DNA of 37,747 nucleotides from an uncultured Alistipes sp. (GCA_958449275.1 CAUDHE010000010.1:1-37747); one strand, 5' to 3'. Positions 16,052 through 25,103 are shown, counted from the first letter of the stretch. Numbers and translations are program-made. The notes: generated by a model not told the origin, from the sequence alone.

Positions 16052-16813
16052 ATGAAGATAAAAGTTATAAAGATCGGCGGCAAGCTGATCGAAAACGATG
16101 ATGTGCTCGCTTCGCTGTGCGACTCCCTGACGTCGCTCGGCGAGGCGTTCGTTCTGGTACACGGCGGCGGCGTGATGGGTTCGCGCCTCGCCGAAAAACT
16201 TGGCGTGGAGGTGAGGATGCACGAGGGGCGCCGCATAACCGACGCCGCGACACTCGAAATAGCAGTCATGGCCTACGCGGGTCTGGCCAACAAACGCGTT
16301 ACGGCCGCACTGCAGGCACGCGGAGTGAATGCCTGCGGACTCTCGGGCTGCGACATGGGCCTGATAGTATCGCACCGTCGCCCCGCAGGCGAGATCGACT
16401 GGGGTTTCGTGGGCGACGTCGATTCGGTGAACGTCGATGCGCTGTCGATGTTGCTCGATGCGGGCGCCATTCCCGTAATATCGCCCATCACCTGCTCGCG
16501 TTCGGGCGAACTGCTCAATACCAATGCCGACAGCGTGGCCTCGGCCGTGGCTGCGGGACTCGCCTCGAAATACGACGTGGAGCTGGTCTTCACGCTTGAC
16601 AAAGCGGGCGTACTGCTCGACGTCGACGACGATTCGTCGCTCATTCCGACCATTACGCCATCGTCGTACACCGCGCTCAAGGCCGAGGACAAGATACACT
16701 CGGGGATGATCCCCAAGATCGACAACGCCTACAAGACCATCGAAGCGGGCGTATGCTCGGTGCGCATCACCTCGCCCAACGACCTCGGGGGCGGCACGCT
16801 CGTCGTAAAATAG
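16052..16813 (+). CDS. argB: N-acylglutamate kinase
   Basis: ArgB phosphorylates N-acylglutamate, the usual control point of the pathway. The 253-residue amino-acid kinase opens IKVIKIGGKLI (residues 2-12), with the substrate loop VLVHGGGVMGSRLAEKLG near 30-47 and EGRRITDAATLEIA. The NADS and FTLDKAGVLLD blocks close the ATP site. It lacks the N-terminal helix of arginine-inhibited hexameric ArgB, so feedback inhibition by arginine is less likely and control may rest on ArgR. It lies between argD and argE, the place where the transcarbamylase gene often sits in related clusters. Confidence 0.94.
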   Translation: MKIKVIKIGGKLIENDDVLASLCDSLTSLGEAFVLVHGGGVMGSRLAEKLGVEVRMHEGRRITDAATLEIAVMAYAGLANKRVTAALQARGVNACGLSGCDMGLIVSHRRPAGEIDWGFVGDVDSVNVDALSMLLDAGAIPVISPITCSRSGELLNTNADSVASAVAAGLASKYDVELVFTLDKAGVLLDVDDDSSLIPTITPSSYTALKAEDKIHSGMIPKIDNAYKTIEAGVCSVRITSPNDLGGGTLVVK

Positions 16814-16819
16814 ACCGCC

Positions 16820-17884
16820 ATGCAGACGATGAACCATGCCGATGCCGTACGACTGTTGAAACGGCTTATCGCCACCCCGTCGCCGAGTCGCGAGGAGTCG
16901 GCTGCGGCCGATCTGATCGAGACCGAATTTCGACGGATGGGATTCGCGCCGCACCGCAAAGGCAATAACGTGTGGGCCGAGGCGGCCGAGCGCGATCCGC
17001 ACAAACCGACCATACTGCTCGACGCCCATATCGACACCGTAAAGCCCACCCCCGCATGGACACGCGATCCGTTCGTTCCAGCAGAGGAAGAGGGACGTCT
17101 GTACGGCCTGGGAAGCAACGACACGGGCGGCAGCGTAGTCGCGCTGATGACCGTCTTCACGCAACTCGCCGCGACCGAACAGCCCTGCAATCTGATATGC
17201 CTCGCCTCGGCCGAGGAGGAGGTGACGGGCGCGGGAGGCATTCGCGCCGTACTGGACGATCTGGGCCGCATAGACTTCGCCGTCGTGGGCGAACCTACGG
17301 GAATGCGTCCCGCAGTGGCGGAGAAGGGTTTGCTGGTACTGGACTGCACGGCGCACGGCCGCGCGGGACATGCCGCGCGCGACGAGGGCGACAATGCCAT
17401 CTACAAGGCTATGACAGACATGGAATGGTTCCGCACCTACCGTTTCGACCGCATATCGCCGCTGCTCGGCCCCGTGAAGATGACGGTAACGGGCGTTCAG
17501 GCGGGTACGCAGCATAATGTAATCCCCGCCGAGTGCCGTTTTACGGTAGACGTGAGGGTCAACGAATGTTACACCAACGAGGAGATACTCGACGAAGTGC
17601 GGCGACACGTATCGTGCGACGTCGTGCCGCGCTCGACGTATCTCAACTCCTCGTCGGTGCCGACGTCGCACCCCGCCGTGCGGAGACTCGCCGCGACGGG
17701 ACGCATGCCGTTCGGATCGCCCACGCTGTCGAATCAGGCCGTGATGCCTTTCGCAACGCTGAAAATAGGTCCGGGCGACAGTGCGCGTTCGCACACGGCC
17801 GACGAATATATCCTGACCGACGAAATAGCCGAGGCGATCGATATCTACCGCGCCATGCTCGACGGACTTGACTTGACAGAATAA
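16820..17884 (+). CDS. argE: M20 deacylase, acylornithine or acylcitrulline deacylase
   Basis: This 354-residue M20 metallopeptidase removes the acyl group late in arginine synthesis. Zinc and catalytic residues are visible: H70 and D72 in LLDAHIDTVKP, D101 in GSNDTGG, E132/E133 in SAEEEVTGAGG, E158 in VGEPT and H325 in RSHTADEY. A lid domain occupies about 170-285. If the pathway runs through acylcitrulline, as in Bacteroidetes that use N-succinylornithine transcarbamylase, the true substrate is the acylated citrulline; sequence alone does not decide. It starts 6 bases after argB; M4 is an alternative start. Confidence 0.9.
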   Translation: MQTMNHADAVRLLKRLIATPSPSREESAAADLIETEFRRMGFAPHRKGNNVWAEAAERDPHKPTILLDAHIDTVKPTPAWTRDPFVPAEEEGRLYGLGSNDTGGSVVALMTVFTQLAATEQPCNLICLASAEEEVTGAGGIRAVLDDLGRIDFAVVGEPTGMRPAVAEKGLLVLDCTAHGRAGHAARDEGDNAIYKAMTDMEWFRTYRFDRISPLLGPVKMTVTGVQAGTQHNVIPAECRFTVDVRVNECYTNEEILDEVRRHVSCDVVPRSTYLNSSSVPTSHPAVRRLAATGRMPFGSPTLSNQAVMPFATLKIGPGDSARSHTADEYILTDEIAEAIDIYRAMLDGLDLTE

Positions 17885-17898
17885 AATCCGTATCTTCG
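17868..17898 (+). promoter_or_regulatory. Candidate internal promoter before argH
   Basis: TTG at 17868-17870, a 20-base spacer and TATCTTCG at 17891-17898 (one base off TAnnTTTG) overlap the end of argE. This could give argH-thiL an extra transcript and suggests the longer argH frame start at 17902 is not used. Confidence 0.4.
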
Positions 17899-17958
17899 CG
17901 GATGCTCGCAGTCGCGCGAACGCCGACCGACGAGAATGAACATTACAAACTGACTGAC

Positions 17959-19287
17959 ATGAAACTTTGGGATAAAGGTTACGACACCGACTCCTTCGTA
18001 GAGGAGTTCACCGTGGGACGCGACCGCGAAATGGATCTTTGGCTGGCCGAGGCCGACGTGCTGGGCAACATGGCTCACATGCGTATGCTCAACTCGATAG
18101 GATTGATATCCGATCGGGATCGGGCAACACTGGAAAAAGGTCTGAAAAAGATATACGCCGAGGTTCGCCGCGGCGAATTCCGCATAGAGGAGGGAGTGGA
18201 GGATGTCCACTCGCAGGTGGAATTTATGCTCACGGCCGAGTGCGGCGACGCGGGCAAGCGCATCCACACGGGACGTTCGCGCAACGATCAGGTGATGGTC
18301 GACATAAAGCTGTTCTCGCGCAGCGCGCTCATCGAGTTGCAACGCGGCGTGCGCGCGCTGTTCGACGTTCTGACAGCCAAAGCCGACGAGTACAAGGATG
18401 TGCTGATGCCGGGTTATACCCACATGCAGGTGGCGATGCCATCGTCGTTCGGCATGTGGCTGAGCGCCTACGCCGAGGCTTTGGCCGACGACATGTTGCA
18501 ACTGAATGCGGCCTACAAACTGGTTAATACCAATCCGCTCGGTTCGGGCGCGGGTTACGGTTCGTCGGTTCCACTCAACCGCCGCATGACCACCGAACTG
18601 TTGGGGTTCGACGATTTGGCCTACAACTCGATGTACGCGCAGATGCAGCGGGGAAAGACCGAGCGTACCGTACTGACGGCCATAGCGGCCGTGGCCGCTA
18701 CGCTGGGACGTCTGGCGCAGGATGTGTGCCTCTACTCGTGCGCCAACTTCGGATTCGTGAAGCTGCCCGATGCCTTCACCACGGGATCGAGCATCATGCC
18801 CCACAAGAAGAATCCCGACATATTCGAACTCATACGCGCCAAGTGCAACCGTTTGCAGGCTCTGCCGATGGAGGTGACGCTCATCATGACCAATCTGCCG
18901 TCGGGTTATTTCCGCGACATGCAGCTTACCAAGGAGATCTACATCCCCGCATTGAAAGAGATAGGCGACGCGCTGCGCATGGCGGGCGAGGGAATCGAGC
19001 GCATGAACATCGACCGCGACATACTGCGCGACGACAAATACAAATACCTCTTCACCGTGGAGGATGTCAACGACGCCGTGGCGCGCGGCGTTCCGTTCCG
19101 CGATGCCTATCGCGAGGTTGGCATGAAAGTGCAGAACGGCACCTACGAGCACGACGGACGCGAACTGCACCACACGCACGAGGGCAGCATCGGAAACCTA
19201 TGTCTGGACGGCATACGCGCCAAGTTCGAACGTCACGCATTCGATTACGCCCCCGCACTGAAAGCCGAGGAGGAGTTGATGAAATAA
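17959..19287 (+). CDS. argH: Argininosuccinate lyase
   Basis: ArgH splits argininosuccinate to arginine and fumarate, the last step. The 442-residue product of the aspartase/fumarase superfamily has EDVHSQVEFML at 81-91, GKRIHTGRSRNDQV at 99-112, PGYTHMQVAMPSSF at 151-164 and the signature GSSIMPHKKNPD at 276-287 with the catalytic serine. I chose ATG 17959 (MKLWDKGYDT); an in-frame ATG at 17902 adds 19 residues that do not look like the family and would overlap a promoter-like site. thiL follows 3 bases later on a GTG. Confidence 0.94.
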   Translation: MKLWDKGYDTDSFVEEFTVGRDREMDLWLAEADVLGNMAHMRMLNSIGLISDRDRATLEKGLKKIYAEVRRGEFRIEEGVEDVHSQVEFMLTAECGDAGKRIHTGRSRNDQVMVDIKLFSRSALIELQRGVRALFDVLTAKADEYKDVLMPGYTHMQVAMPSSFGMWLSAYAEALADDMLQLNAAYKLVNTNPLGSGAGYGSSVPLNRRMTTELLGFDDLAYNSMYAQMQRGKTERTVLTAIAAVAATLGRLAQDVCLYSCANFGFVKLPDAFTTGSSIMPHKKNPDIFELIRAKCNRLQALPMEVTLIMTNLPSGYFRDMQLTKEIYIPALKEIGDALRMAGEGIERMNIDRDILRDDKYKYLFTVEDVNDAVARGVPFRDAYREVGMKVQNGTYEHDGRELHHTHEGSIGNLCLDGIRAKFERHAFDYAPALKAEEELMK

Positions 19288-19290
19288 AGA

Positions 19291-20229
19291 GTGACCGAGT
19301 TCGGATTCATAGATCATGTGGCGCATCTGTTCGCCGACGCCGACCGTCACGGATGGGAGGCCATCGGCGACGACTGCACGGTGCTGCCCCTCGGCGACGA
19401 AGCTCTGGCGCTGACGACCGACCTGCTCGCCGAAGGGGTTCATTTCCTCCGCGACGGAATCTCGGCCCGCGAGTTGGGACGCAAATCTTTGGCCGTAAAT
19501 CTCAGCGACGTAGCCGCCATGGGTCTCAGACCCGAAGCGACGCTGATGTCGATAGCCCTGCCCGCCGACGTCGACGAGGAGTGGGCATACGATTTCGCAG
19601 CGGGTTACCGCGAACTGTCGGCCCGATACGGCGTCGCGTTGGCAGGCGGCGACACCACAGCATCGAAAAACGGCATAACGGTGAGCGTGACAGCCATAGG
19701 CCGCGGTCCGCTGGCGCACGTGAAACGCCGATCGGCGGCTCGCGCGGGCGATGCGATCTTCGCGGGAGGCGAACTCGGGGCTTCGGCCTCGGGATTGAAA
19801 GATATTTTGGAGGGACGTCGCGATACCCCGTTCGCCGCGGTGCACCGCAACCCCGTGCCGCAAGTATTCGAGGGCGAATGGCTGGGCAGCCGCACGGAGG
19901 TACATGCCATGATGGATCTGTCGGACGGACTGGCGTCCGACCTGCGCCACATTCTGCGCGCCTCGTCGTGCGGAGCCGAAATAACCGTGGAGAATATCCC
20001 TGCCGCATACGACGACACGGCCACGGCCGTATGCGGGGGCGAGGACTACAAATTGCTTTTCACTGTCGACGCGGCAGCGGCAGACGATCTGCAACGCGAT
20101 TTCGCCGAACGCTTCGGGCAGTCCGTCTACCGCATAGGACGGATAACCGAATCGGCGGCCCCCGACATTCGCTGGATCGAGCACGGCCGCGAAATCACTC
20201 CCCGGTGGCGGGGATTCACACATTTTTGA
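19291..20229 (+). CDS. thiL: Thiamine-monophosphate kinase
   Basis: ThiL phosphorylates thiamine monophosphate to the cofactor thiamine diphosphate. The 312-residue product belongs to the PurM/AIR synthase-like fold: IGDDCTVL near 25-32 and TTDLLAEGVHF near 42-52 bind Mg2+ and substrate, NLSDVAAMGLRP follows at about 70-81, and GGDTT near 119-123 and MMDLSDGLASDL near 209-220 complete the sites. The start is a GTG only 3 bases after the argH stop, so translation is probably coupled. It has no obvious tie to arginine. A palindromic repeat follows the stop and may end the transcript. Confidence 0.93.
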   Translation: MTEFGFIDHVAHLFADADRHGWEAIGDDCTVLPLGDEALALTTDLLAEGVHFLRDGISARELGRKSLAVNLSDVAAMGLRPEATLMSIALPADVDEEWAYDFAAGYRELSARYGVALAGGDTTASKNGITVSVTAIGRGPLAHVKRRSAARAGDAIFAGGELGASASGLKDILEGRRDTPFAAVHRNPVPQVFEGEWLGSRTEVHAMMDLSDGLASDLRHILRASSCGAEITVENIPAAYDDTATAVCGGEDYKLLFTVDAAAADDLQRDFAERFGQSVYRIGRITESAAPDIRWIEHGREITPRWRGFTHF

Positions 20230-20236
20230 AAAGATT

Positions 20237-20288
20237 CGATGTCGCTGTGCGATATCGGCAGTTCGCCGCCACCCCACCGCGGCGGACA
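20237..20288 (+). repeat. Palindromic repeat copy, left-module type
   Basis: Stem CGATGTCG (20237-20244) / CGATATCG (20250-20257), with a 5-base loop and one G-U pair, is followed by GCAGTT and a CCGCC / GGCGG hairpin to 20285. Layout and spacing equal those at 14770-14818, with changes that keep pairing. It lies between the convergent thiL and MmcQ/YjbR genes. Confidence 0.7.
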
Positions 20289-20304
20289 TGCTTATTACAT
20301 ACCT

Positions 20305-20694
20305 TTATTCCCCCTCGACCTTCGTCTCGGCTTCAATCTGCCGCGTCAGCTCCTCGCGCAGACGCTTGGGCGTGACCGTGTTACGCAGCGTATAAAAATA
20401 GGAACTCCGTATAAGTTCGCGAATGAGCGAATCGGGCAGATCGCCTCCGACGGCGAGCGAACTCCAGTAGCGTTTGTTGAAATGAAACGCGGGCGTGATT
20501 TCGGCATATCGGTCGCGCAGCGCCTCACCCTCGTCGGGATCGTGTTTCACCGTCACGCGGTCGAACTCCTCCATGTCGGCGCATGCGAACATGCGGCCGC
20601 CGATCTTGTATACCAGCGTAGTCTCGTCGAACGGAGTACACTCCTCGACCAAAGGCAACGAAAGAACATATTCCCTGAAGTCCAAAATATCCAT
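20305..20694 (-). CDS. MmcQ/YjbR family protein
   Basis: This 129-residue protein matches the MmcQ/YjbR family, small proteins with a CyaY-like or double-wing fold and no settled biochemical role. Family marks are MDILDFREYVLSLPLVEECTPF at the start (residues 1-22), the strand LVYKIGGRMFAC, an acidic DPDEGEALRDRY stretch and FHFNKRYWSSLAVGG, followed by LIRELIRSSYFYTL. The length is usual. It is convergent with thiL and divergent from the lipoprotein gene, with its own promoter, so it is probably monocistronic. DNA binding has been suggested for relatives but nothing here shows it. Confidence 0.85.
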   Translation of the reverse strand: MDILDFREYVLSLPLVEECTPFDETTLVYKIGGRMFACADMEEFDRVTVKHDPDEGEALRDRYAEITPAFHFNKRYWSSLAVGGDLPDSLIRELIRSSYFYTLRNTVTPKRLREELTRQIEAETKVEGE

Positions 20695-20711
20695 GACAGA
20701 CAGTTTTGGAA

Positions 20712-20719
20712 CAAAGATA
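20712..20719 (-). promoter_or_regulatory. MmcQ/YjbR gene promoter, -7 element
   Basis: The minus strand reads TATCTTTG, an exact TAnnTTTG match 18 bases before the start codon. No clear -33 TTG is found. Confidence 0.5.
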
Positions 20720-20780
20720 ACCGTTTTGGCACATCTATTGCTCGACAGAATGGCAGAATTACCAAAATCATCGACTTTTT

Positions 20781-21353
20781 ATGAAAAAGATTCTACTTTA
20801 TCTCCCTCTGTTGGCCGTTGCGGCAGTCATGCTGGGTTGTTCGCCTCAAGCCAAATGGAATCGCGAGCAGAAGAGAGCCATGCGCGAATCGCTGCGTCAA
20901 TATCGCGATATGGTCTACTTGCAGGACCTGACCGATCCCGAGTTCGTGGTATTCACTGACGATGTGGCCGTAGATCTCGAGAACAGCTATCCCGTCTACA
21001 CCACCTTCATGCAAATGGACGGCGTGGACGACACGGTACGTATGTTCGTGGTGACGACCGTGGTAGAGGAGTTGAACGCCGACGCACGCAACATGCGTCA
21101 TATCTACCCCTACCGCTATCTGGTAAGTCAGGGTATGCTGCCCGACGGACTCACTCACGAGCAGCAGGGCGAATTCTACAAATGTCTGGCACAGAAAGTC
21201 AACGGACATTATACTACCATGAATCAGTTCTTCAACGCCATACTCGCCGACACCACCGACAACTCGCAACTCGCGCAGTTCCAGCGCGAATGCGCCAACG
21301 ATCTCTTCAACTGGGTCGTGGAGGTCGACGAAGTGGAGATCGTGGAGGAGTAA
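20781..21353 (+). CDS. Unknown lipoprotein
   Basis: The 190-residue product starts with a lipoprotein signal, MKKILLYLPLLAVAAVMLGC, with the lipobox ending at C20. The mature part is mostly helical and acidic towards the end (VDEVEIVEE). It contains several aromatic and Asp-rich segments (YRDMVYLQDLTDPEFVVFTD) and no motif I recognise. The serine after the cysteine allows export to the outer membrane. It is alone on its strand between a divergent gene and a convergent aminotransferase, with a strong shared terminator. It may be a lineage-specific periplasmic protein; I assign no function. Confidence 0.8.
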   Translation: MKKILLYLPLLAVAAVMLGCSPQAKWNREQKRAMRESLRQYRDMVYLQDLTDPEFVVFTDDVAVDLENSYPVYTTFMQMDGVDDTVRMFVVTTVVEELNADARNMRHIYPYRYLVSQGMLPDGLTHEQQGEFYKCLAQKVNGHYTTMNQFFNAILADTTDNSQLAQFQRECANDLFNWVVEVDEVEIVEE

Positions 21354-21401
21354 TCCGACAATATGCCGAATCGACCATAATATTACCTTTTTTCCTGACC
21401 G

Positions 21402-21437
21402 AAAAGGATCGTCCCCGCTAACGGGAACGATCCTTTT
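21402..21437. terminator. Bidirectional terminator
   Basis: AAAAGGATCGT (21402-21412) pairs with ACGATCCTTTT (21427-21437), extended inward by CCCG / CGGG across one mismatch. With A runs on one side and T runs on the other, it can serve both the lipoprotein gene and the convergent aminotransferase operon. Confidence 0.85.
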
Positions 21438-21463
21438 CACCTTAAGGGCTCCATCTCGGCCGC

Positions 21464-22666
21464 CTATCGGTCCACACGGCCCGGGTAGGCATCCAAAGCC
21501 TTGCCCAGAATGAACAAAGCGCGCCGCAAATCATCCTTTTTAAGCACATAGGCTATTCGCACCTCGTCGCGACCTTTCGCCGGATCGGTGTAAAATCCCG
21601 ACGCGGGAGCCAGCATGATCGTCTCACCCTCGTATTCGAAATCGGACAGACACCATGCGCAAAAGCGGTCGCAATCGTCTATAGGCAGACGCGCCACCGT
21701 ATAGAACGCCCCCATAGGAATGGGCGAATAGACTCCGTCGATCTTGTTAAGCCCGTCTATCAGGCAGTTGCGCCGTTCTATATACTCCTCGTACGTCCGA
21801 ATCATATAGGAGCGCGGGGCATCCATCGACGCCTCGGCGACGATCTGTCCCAAGAGCGGAGGACTCAGGCGGGCCTGACAGAACTTCATCACCGCATCGC
21901 GCAACTCGCGATTCTTGGTAATCAATGCTCCGATGCGTATGCCGCACTCGGAATAACGCTTCGACACGGAGTCGATCAGCACCACATTATCCTCGATCCC
22001 CTCCAGATGGCATGCCGAGATATACGGCGAACCCGTGTAGATGAACTCGCGGTAGACCTCGTCCGAAAACAGAAACAGATCGTACTTCTTCACCATGTCG
22101 CGAATACGATACATCTCCTTGCGCGTATAGAGATACCCCGTGGGATTGTTGGGGTTACATATCAATATTCCGCGCGTGCGTTCGTTTATCAACTCCTCGA
22201 ACTGCTCCACCTTCGGCAGCGAAAAGCCCTCCTCGATGGATGTCGACACGGTACGGATCACGGCCCCTGCCGATATGGCGAATGCCATGTAGTTGGCATA
22301 CGCAGGTTCGGGCACGATGATCTCGTCACCAGGGTTAAGGCACGACATGAAAGCGAACAAAACGGCCTCCGAACCGCCGGTCGTTATAATAATGTCGTCG
22401 GGCGAGAGTTTTATCTGATACTGGTCGTAATACCCCACCAACTTCTCGCGCAGCGAACGGTAACCGTCGCTCGGGCTGTACTCCAACACCTTACGGTCGA
22501 TGGTTTTAAGCGCATCCAGTCCTACCTGCGGCGTGGGCAGATCGGGCTGACCGATGTTCAGATGGTAAATTTTAGTCCCGCGCTTCTTCGCGGCATCGGC
22601 CAGAGGCACGAGTTTGCGTATGGGCGACTCGGGCATCTCGACCGCTCTTTCGGATATGCGAGGCAT
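21464..22666 (-). CDS. Class I/II PLP aminotransferase, aspartate aminotransferase-like
   Basis: This 400-residue fold-type I aminotransferase shows the cofactor site NPNNPTG (171-177), D202 and Y205 in SDEVYREF, and the Schiff-base lysine K236 in SVSKRYSECGIRIG. That last motif, with CGIRIG instead of the usual AGWRIG, is typical of the Bacteroidetes aspartate aminotransferase group. It likely moves amino groups between aspartate and glutamate, though other amino acids are possible. It is the last gene of the minus-strand polysaccharide operon, 18 bases after the WecA-like gene. A sugar-aminating role is unlikely because it is not of the DegT family. Confidence 0.88.
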   Translation of the reverse strand: MPRISERAVEMPESPIRKLVPLADAAKKRGTKIYHLNIGQPDLPTPQVGLDALKTIDRKVLEYSPSDGYRSLREKLVGYYDQYQIKLSPDDIIITTGGSEAVLFAFMSCLNPGDEIIVPEPAYANYMAFAISAGAVIRTVSTSIEEGFSLPKVEQFEELINERTRGILICNPNNPTGYLYTRKEMYRIRDMVKKYDLFLFSDEVYREFIYTGSPYISACHLEGIEDNVVLIDSVSKRYSECGIRIGALITKNRELRDAVMKFCQARLSPPLLGQIVAEASMDAPRSYMIRTYEEYIERRNCLIDGLNKIDGVYSPIPMGAFYTVARLPIDDCDRFCAWCLSDFEYEGETIMLAPASGFYTDPAKGRDEVRIAYVLKKDDLRRALFILGKALDAYPGRVDR

Positions 22667-22684
22667 AAATCTTATTTTAAGTAA

Positions 22685-23842
22685 TTATATGCTGTCGAGC
22701 ACATTGCGCACCTTAATCAGAATACCGAAACGGTGCAGGCTGTGCTTCTCCACGAAATGCTGCATCGCGGCATACGCGGTCGGACGGTACCGACGGATAC
22801 GGTCCACCGTATAATAGAGTCCGCTCGTGAGAGTCAATCCCACTGCCGCAGTGACGTAGAGCTGAGTCTCGGGACACATGTCGAACACGTTGCACACATG
22901 CCATGCCACGACCACCAGACCGTTAAGTATGAGCATATTGATCGACGTAAGCACGTGACCGAATCCGAGTCCTATGAACATGTGGTGCAGATGCGTTTTG
23001 TCCGCACTGAAAGGCGAGCGACCCTTCAGCATACGCGCCGTCATCACACGCAACGTATCGAACACGGGAATGGCCAGCACAGCCAGCGTGAAGCTGACGG
23101 AACTGCCCGTAATATGGTCGCTGCCCGACTGTATGATGCGCATCACATACAGCGAACAGATGAAGCCCAGCACCAGCGATCCGCCGTCGCCGAGGAACAT
23201 TTTGTTCTTGGCGCCGAACATGTTGTGCATCATGAACGGAATCAATGCGCCGAACATCGAGAAAGCCAGCACGGCATACGACGTGTCGCCCATGCGCACG
23301 AAGCAGATTCCGAACAGCAGCGAAGCGAACATGCCGTAACCCGAGCAAAGTCCGTCCACGCCGTCGATGAGATTGATGGAATTGATGATACCCACGCCCG
23401 AGACCAACGTAAGCACGACGGCCACAGATAGCGGAAGACGGTATATGTTCCACAGGCCGTGGAAATTGTCGATGTAGATGCCGCACAGAAACATCATTAT
23501 GCAGACCGTGAATATCTGCAAAGCGAAGCGCGCCGTGGGCGAAACATCCATTATATCGTCGCCCACGCCCGTATAGAGCATCACCATCATGGCTATTATC
23601 AGTTCGAACTGTATCTCCATGTTCTGAACATAGTAACCCGCCACGCCGAGGCCGAACATGAGTCCGAAAAAGACGCCCACGCCACCCAGAACGGGGACGG
23701 GAACCTTGTTCAGCTTGCGGGCGTTGGGATTGTCCACTATCTGCTTCATCTTGGCGATCTTAACCAGTCGCGGATGAATCATAAACACCACTAACGATGC
23801 GATGAACACGGGCAAAGCCGCCACGAATATCAAATTTTCCAT
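22685..23842 (-). CDS. WecA/MraY-type undecaprenyl-phosphate sugar-1-phosphate transferase
   Basis: This 385-residue integral membrane enzyme of the glycosyltransferase 4 family starts lipid-linked glycan assembly by moving a HexNAc-1-phosphate from UDP-sugar to undecaprenyl phosphate. Visible marks are RKLNKVPVPVLGG at 42-54, the Mg2+-binding DD at 95-96 in GVGDDIMD, NLIDGVDGL at 157-165, FLGDGGSL near 215 and DKTHLHHMFIGLG near 290. About ten membrane segments are present. It is more like WecA/TagO than MraY. Together with the Wzz and SLBB proteins just upstream it forms the priming, length-control and export core of a surface polysaccharide system. Confidence 0.9.
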   Translation of the reverse strand: MENLIFVAALPVFIASLVVFMIHPRLVKIAKMKQIVDNPNARKLNKVPVPVLGGVGVFFGLMFGLGVAGYYVQNMEIQFELIIAMMVMLYTGVGDDIMDVSPTARFALQIFTVCIMMFLCGIYIDNFHGLWNIYRLPLSVAVVLTLVSGVGIINSINLIDGVDGLCSGYGMFASLLFGICFVRMGDTSYAVLAFSMFGALIPFMMHNMFGAKNKMFLGDGGSLVLGFICSLYVMRIIQSGSDHITGSSVSFTLAVLAIPVFDTLRVMTARMLKGRSPFSADKTHLHHMFIGLGFGHVLTSINMLILNGLVVVAWHVCNVFDMCPETQLYVTAAVGLTLTSGLYYTVDRIRRYRPTAYAAMQHFVEKHSLHRFGILIKVRNVLDSI

Positions 23843-23875
23843 AACAGTAAGGGTTGTTTTTGCGTTATATGAAAA

Positions 23876-25075
23876 TTATTTCTCCGTATCGACGCCCGCA
23901 ACATTCGCAGCATCTGCGGCGGGCAGCTCTTTCACGAATCTCTTCCAGCGGTCGTCGCCCGAGATCTCGCCCAAAACGGGCAGGAACAACACGATACCCG
24001 CTCCCAAGATGATGCCGAGGAACGTGAAACCAGCGATTATCATCGAACGCTTCGGCTTGCTCTTCAGGTAAGGCACCGTCACGGGATTCACCACCGTGAG
24101 GATGGGAATGGTCTCCTTAACGCTTATTTTGGCCTGCTCCAACTGCGTAGCCAGTTCACCGTAGAGGTTCATGGCCAGCGAATACTCCGCGTCGAGCTTC
24201 TCCTGCTCGGTACGCGCCGAATAACGGACCGTATTCTGGTTGGCATCGCGGAATTTGGCGCGACGGGCCTGCACATCCTCGAAATTGCTCTTGGCCTCGT
24301 CGTAACGCTCCTGCACGAAATCGAGATTCGACTGCACCTTTTCGATCTTGAATTCGGTTATATAGCGCTGCAACAGCGTCAAAGCTCCCTGCGCCAATTG
24401 CGCGGCAGCCAACGGCTCAGGCATGGCGGCCGCCAACGTAAGATACCCTTTCTTGTCGTCGAGCGAAAGCGTCAGATTCCCGTGCAAAACTTTCAAACAT
24501 TCGAACTCGTCCTTGCTCAGGGTCTCTATGCGCGCCGCGCCGTCGGCACTGTCGGCCAACGCCCCGTAGTCGGGTTCGGGCTCCTCGCCCCGAATGGCGT
24601 TGATTATCAGCGCAGGCAACCCGACGGTGTATTTCACCACATAGCTGCCCACCGACGGTTTGCGGAACTCCTCGGAAGTGTTGTACTCGAAAAAACTCAC
24701 GGGACGATCCGCCTTCTCGTAATCGATCGGCATCATCATCAGCTCCTTGCCGAAAGTCGTACTGTTCAGTATCTTCTCGTACACATAGGGCGAAAGGGTC
24801 TTCACGTCCTGCATCTGGTTGAGATTGATTCCCGCCAGCGCGGCCAGCGAGCTCATTTTGGAAGCTCCCGACGAATTGGATGTCTGCGGCACGAAATCGC
24901 ACGAGGCGACATACACTTTCGCGCTGAAGAGAGCCACCGGCAAACCTAACACGAAGAATGCGGCCGCCGTCTTGATTATCAGTCCGCGATTCAACCACAG
25001 TTTGCGCACGAGCTCCACGAGATCGATCTCCTGCTCCTCGACGGGCATATTATTGCCATTCTGTATCTGATCCAT
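23876..25075 (-). CDS. Wzz-type polysaccharide chain-length protein
   Basis: This 399-residue inner-membrane protein has the polysaccharide co-polymerase layout: an N-terminal cytosolic stretch, a membrane helix near 30-52 (LIIKTAAAFFVLGLPVALFS), a long periplasmic helical part (about 60-338, with coiled-coil character around 250-310) and a second membrane helix near 345-368, preceded by VTVPYLKSKPKRS. There is no C-terminal tyrosine kinase, only a 30-residue tail. It controls chain length with the export protein encoded 28 bases upstream. The gap to the WecA-like gene is 33 bases. Confidence 0.9.
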   Translation of the reverse strand: MDQIQNGNNMPVEEQEIDLVELVRKLWLNRGLIIKTAAAFFVLGLPVALFSAKVYVASCDFVPQTSNSSGASKMSSLAALAGINLNQMQDVKTLSPYVYEKILNSTTFGKELMMMPIDYEKADRPVSFFEYNTSEEFRKPSVGSYVVKYTVGLPALIINAIRGEEPEPDYGALADSADGAARIETLSKDEFECLKVLHGNLTLSLDDKKGYLTLAAAMPEPLAAAQLAQGALTLLQRYITEFKIEKVQSNLDFVQERYDEAKSNFEDVQARRAKFRDANQNTVRYSARTEQEKLDAEYSLAMNLYGELATQLEQAKISVKETIPILTVVNPVTVPYLKSKPKRSMIIAGFTFLGIILGAGIVLFLPVLGEISGDDRWKRFVKELPAADAANVAGVDTEK

Positions 25076-25103
25076 AATTCCTGCTCCTTGATGATGTGTT
25101 AAG

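Noticed and set aside
15968..17794. A 608-codon minus-strand frame opposite argB and argE
   Set aside because: It is a shadow of codon bias: low-complexity Arg/His/Val composition, and the sense genes are certain.
17902..17958. A longer start for ArgH
   Set aside because: The added 19 residues do not match the family and begin only four bases after a promoter-like element. The ATG at 17959 gives a typical N-terminus.
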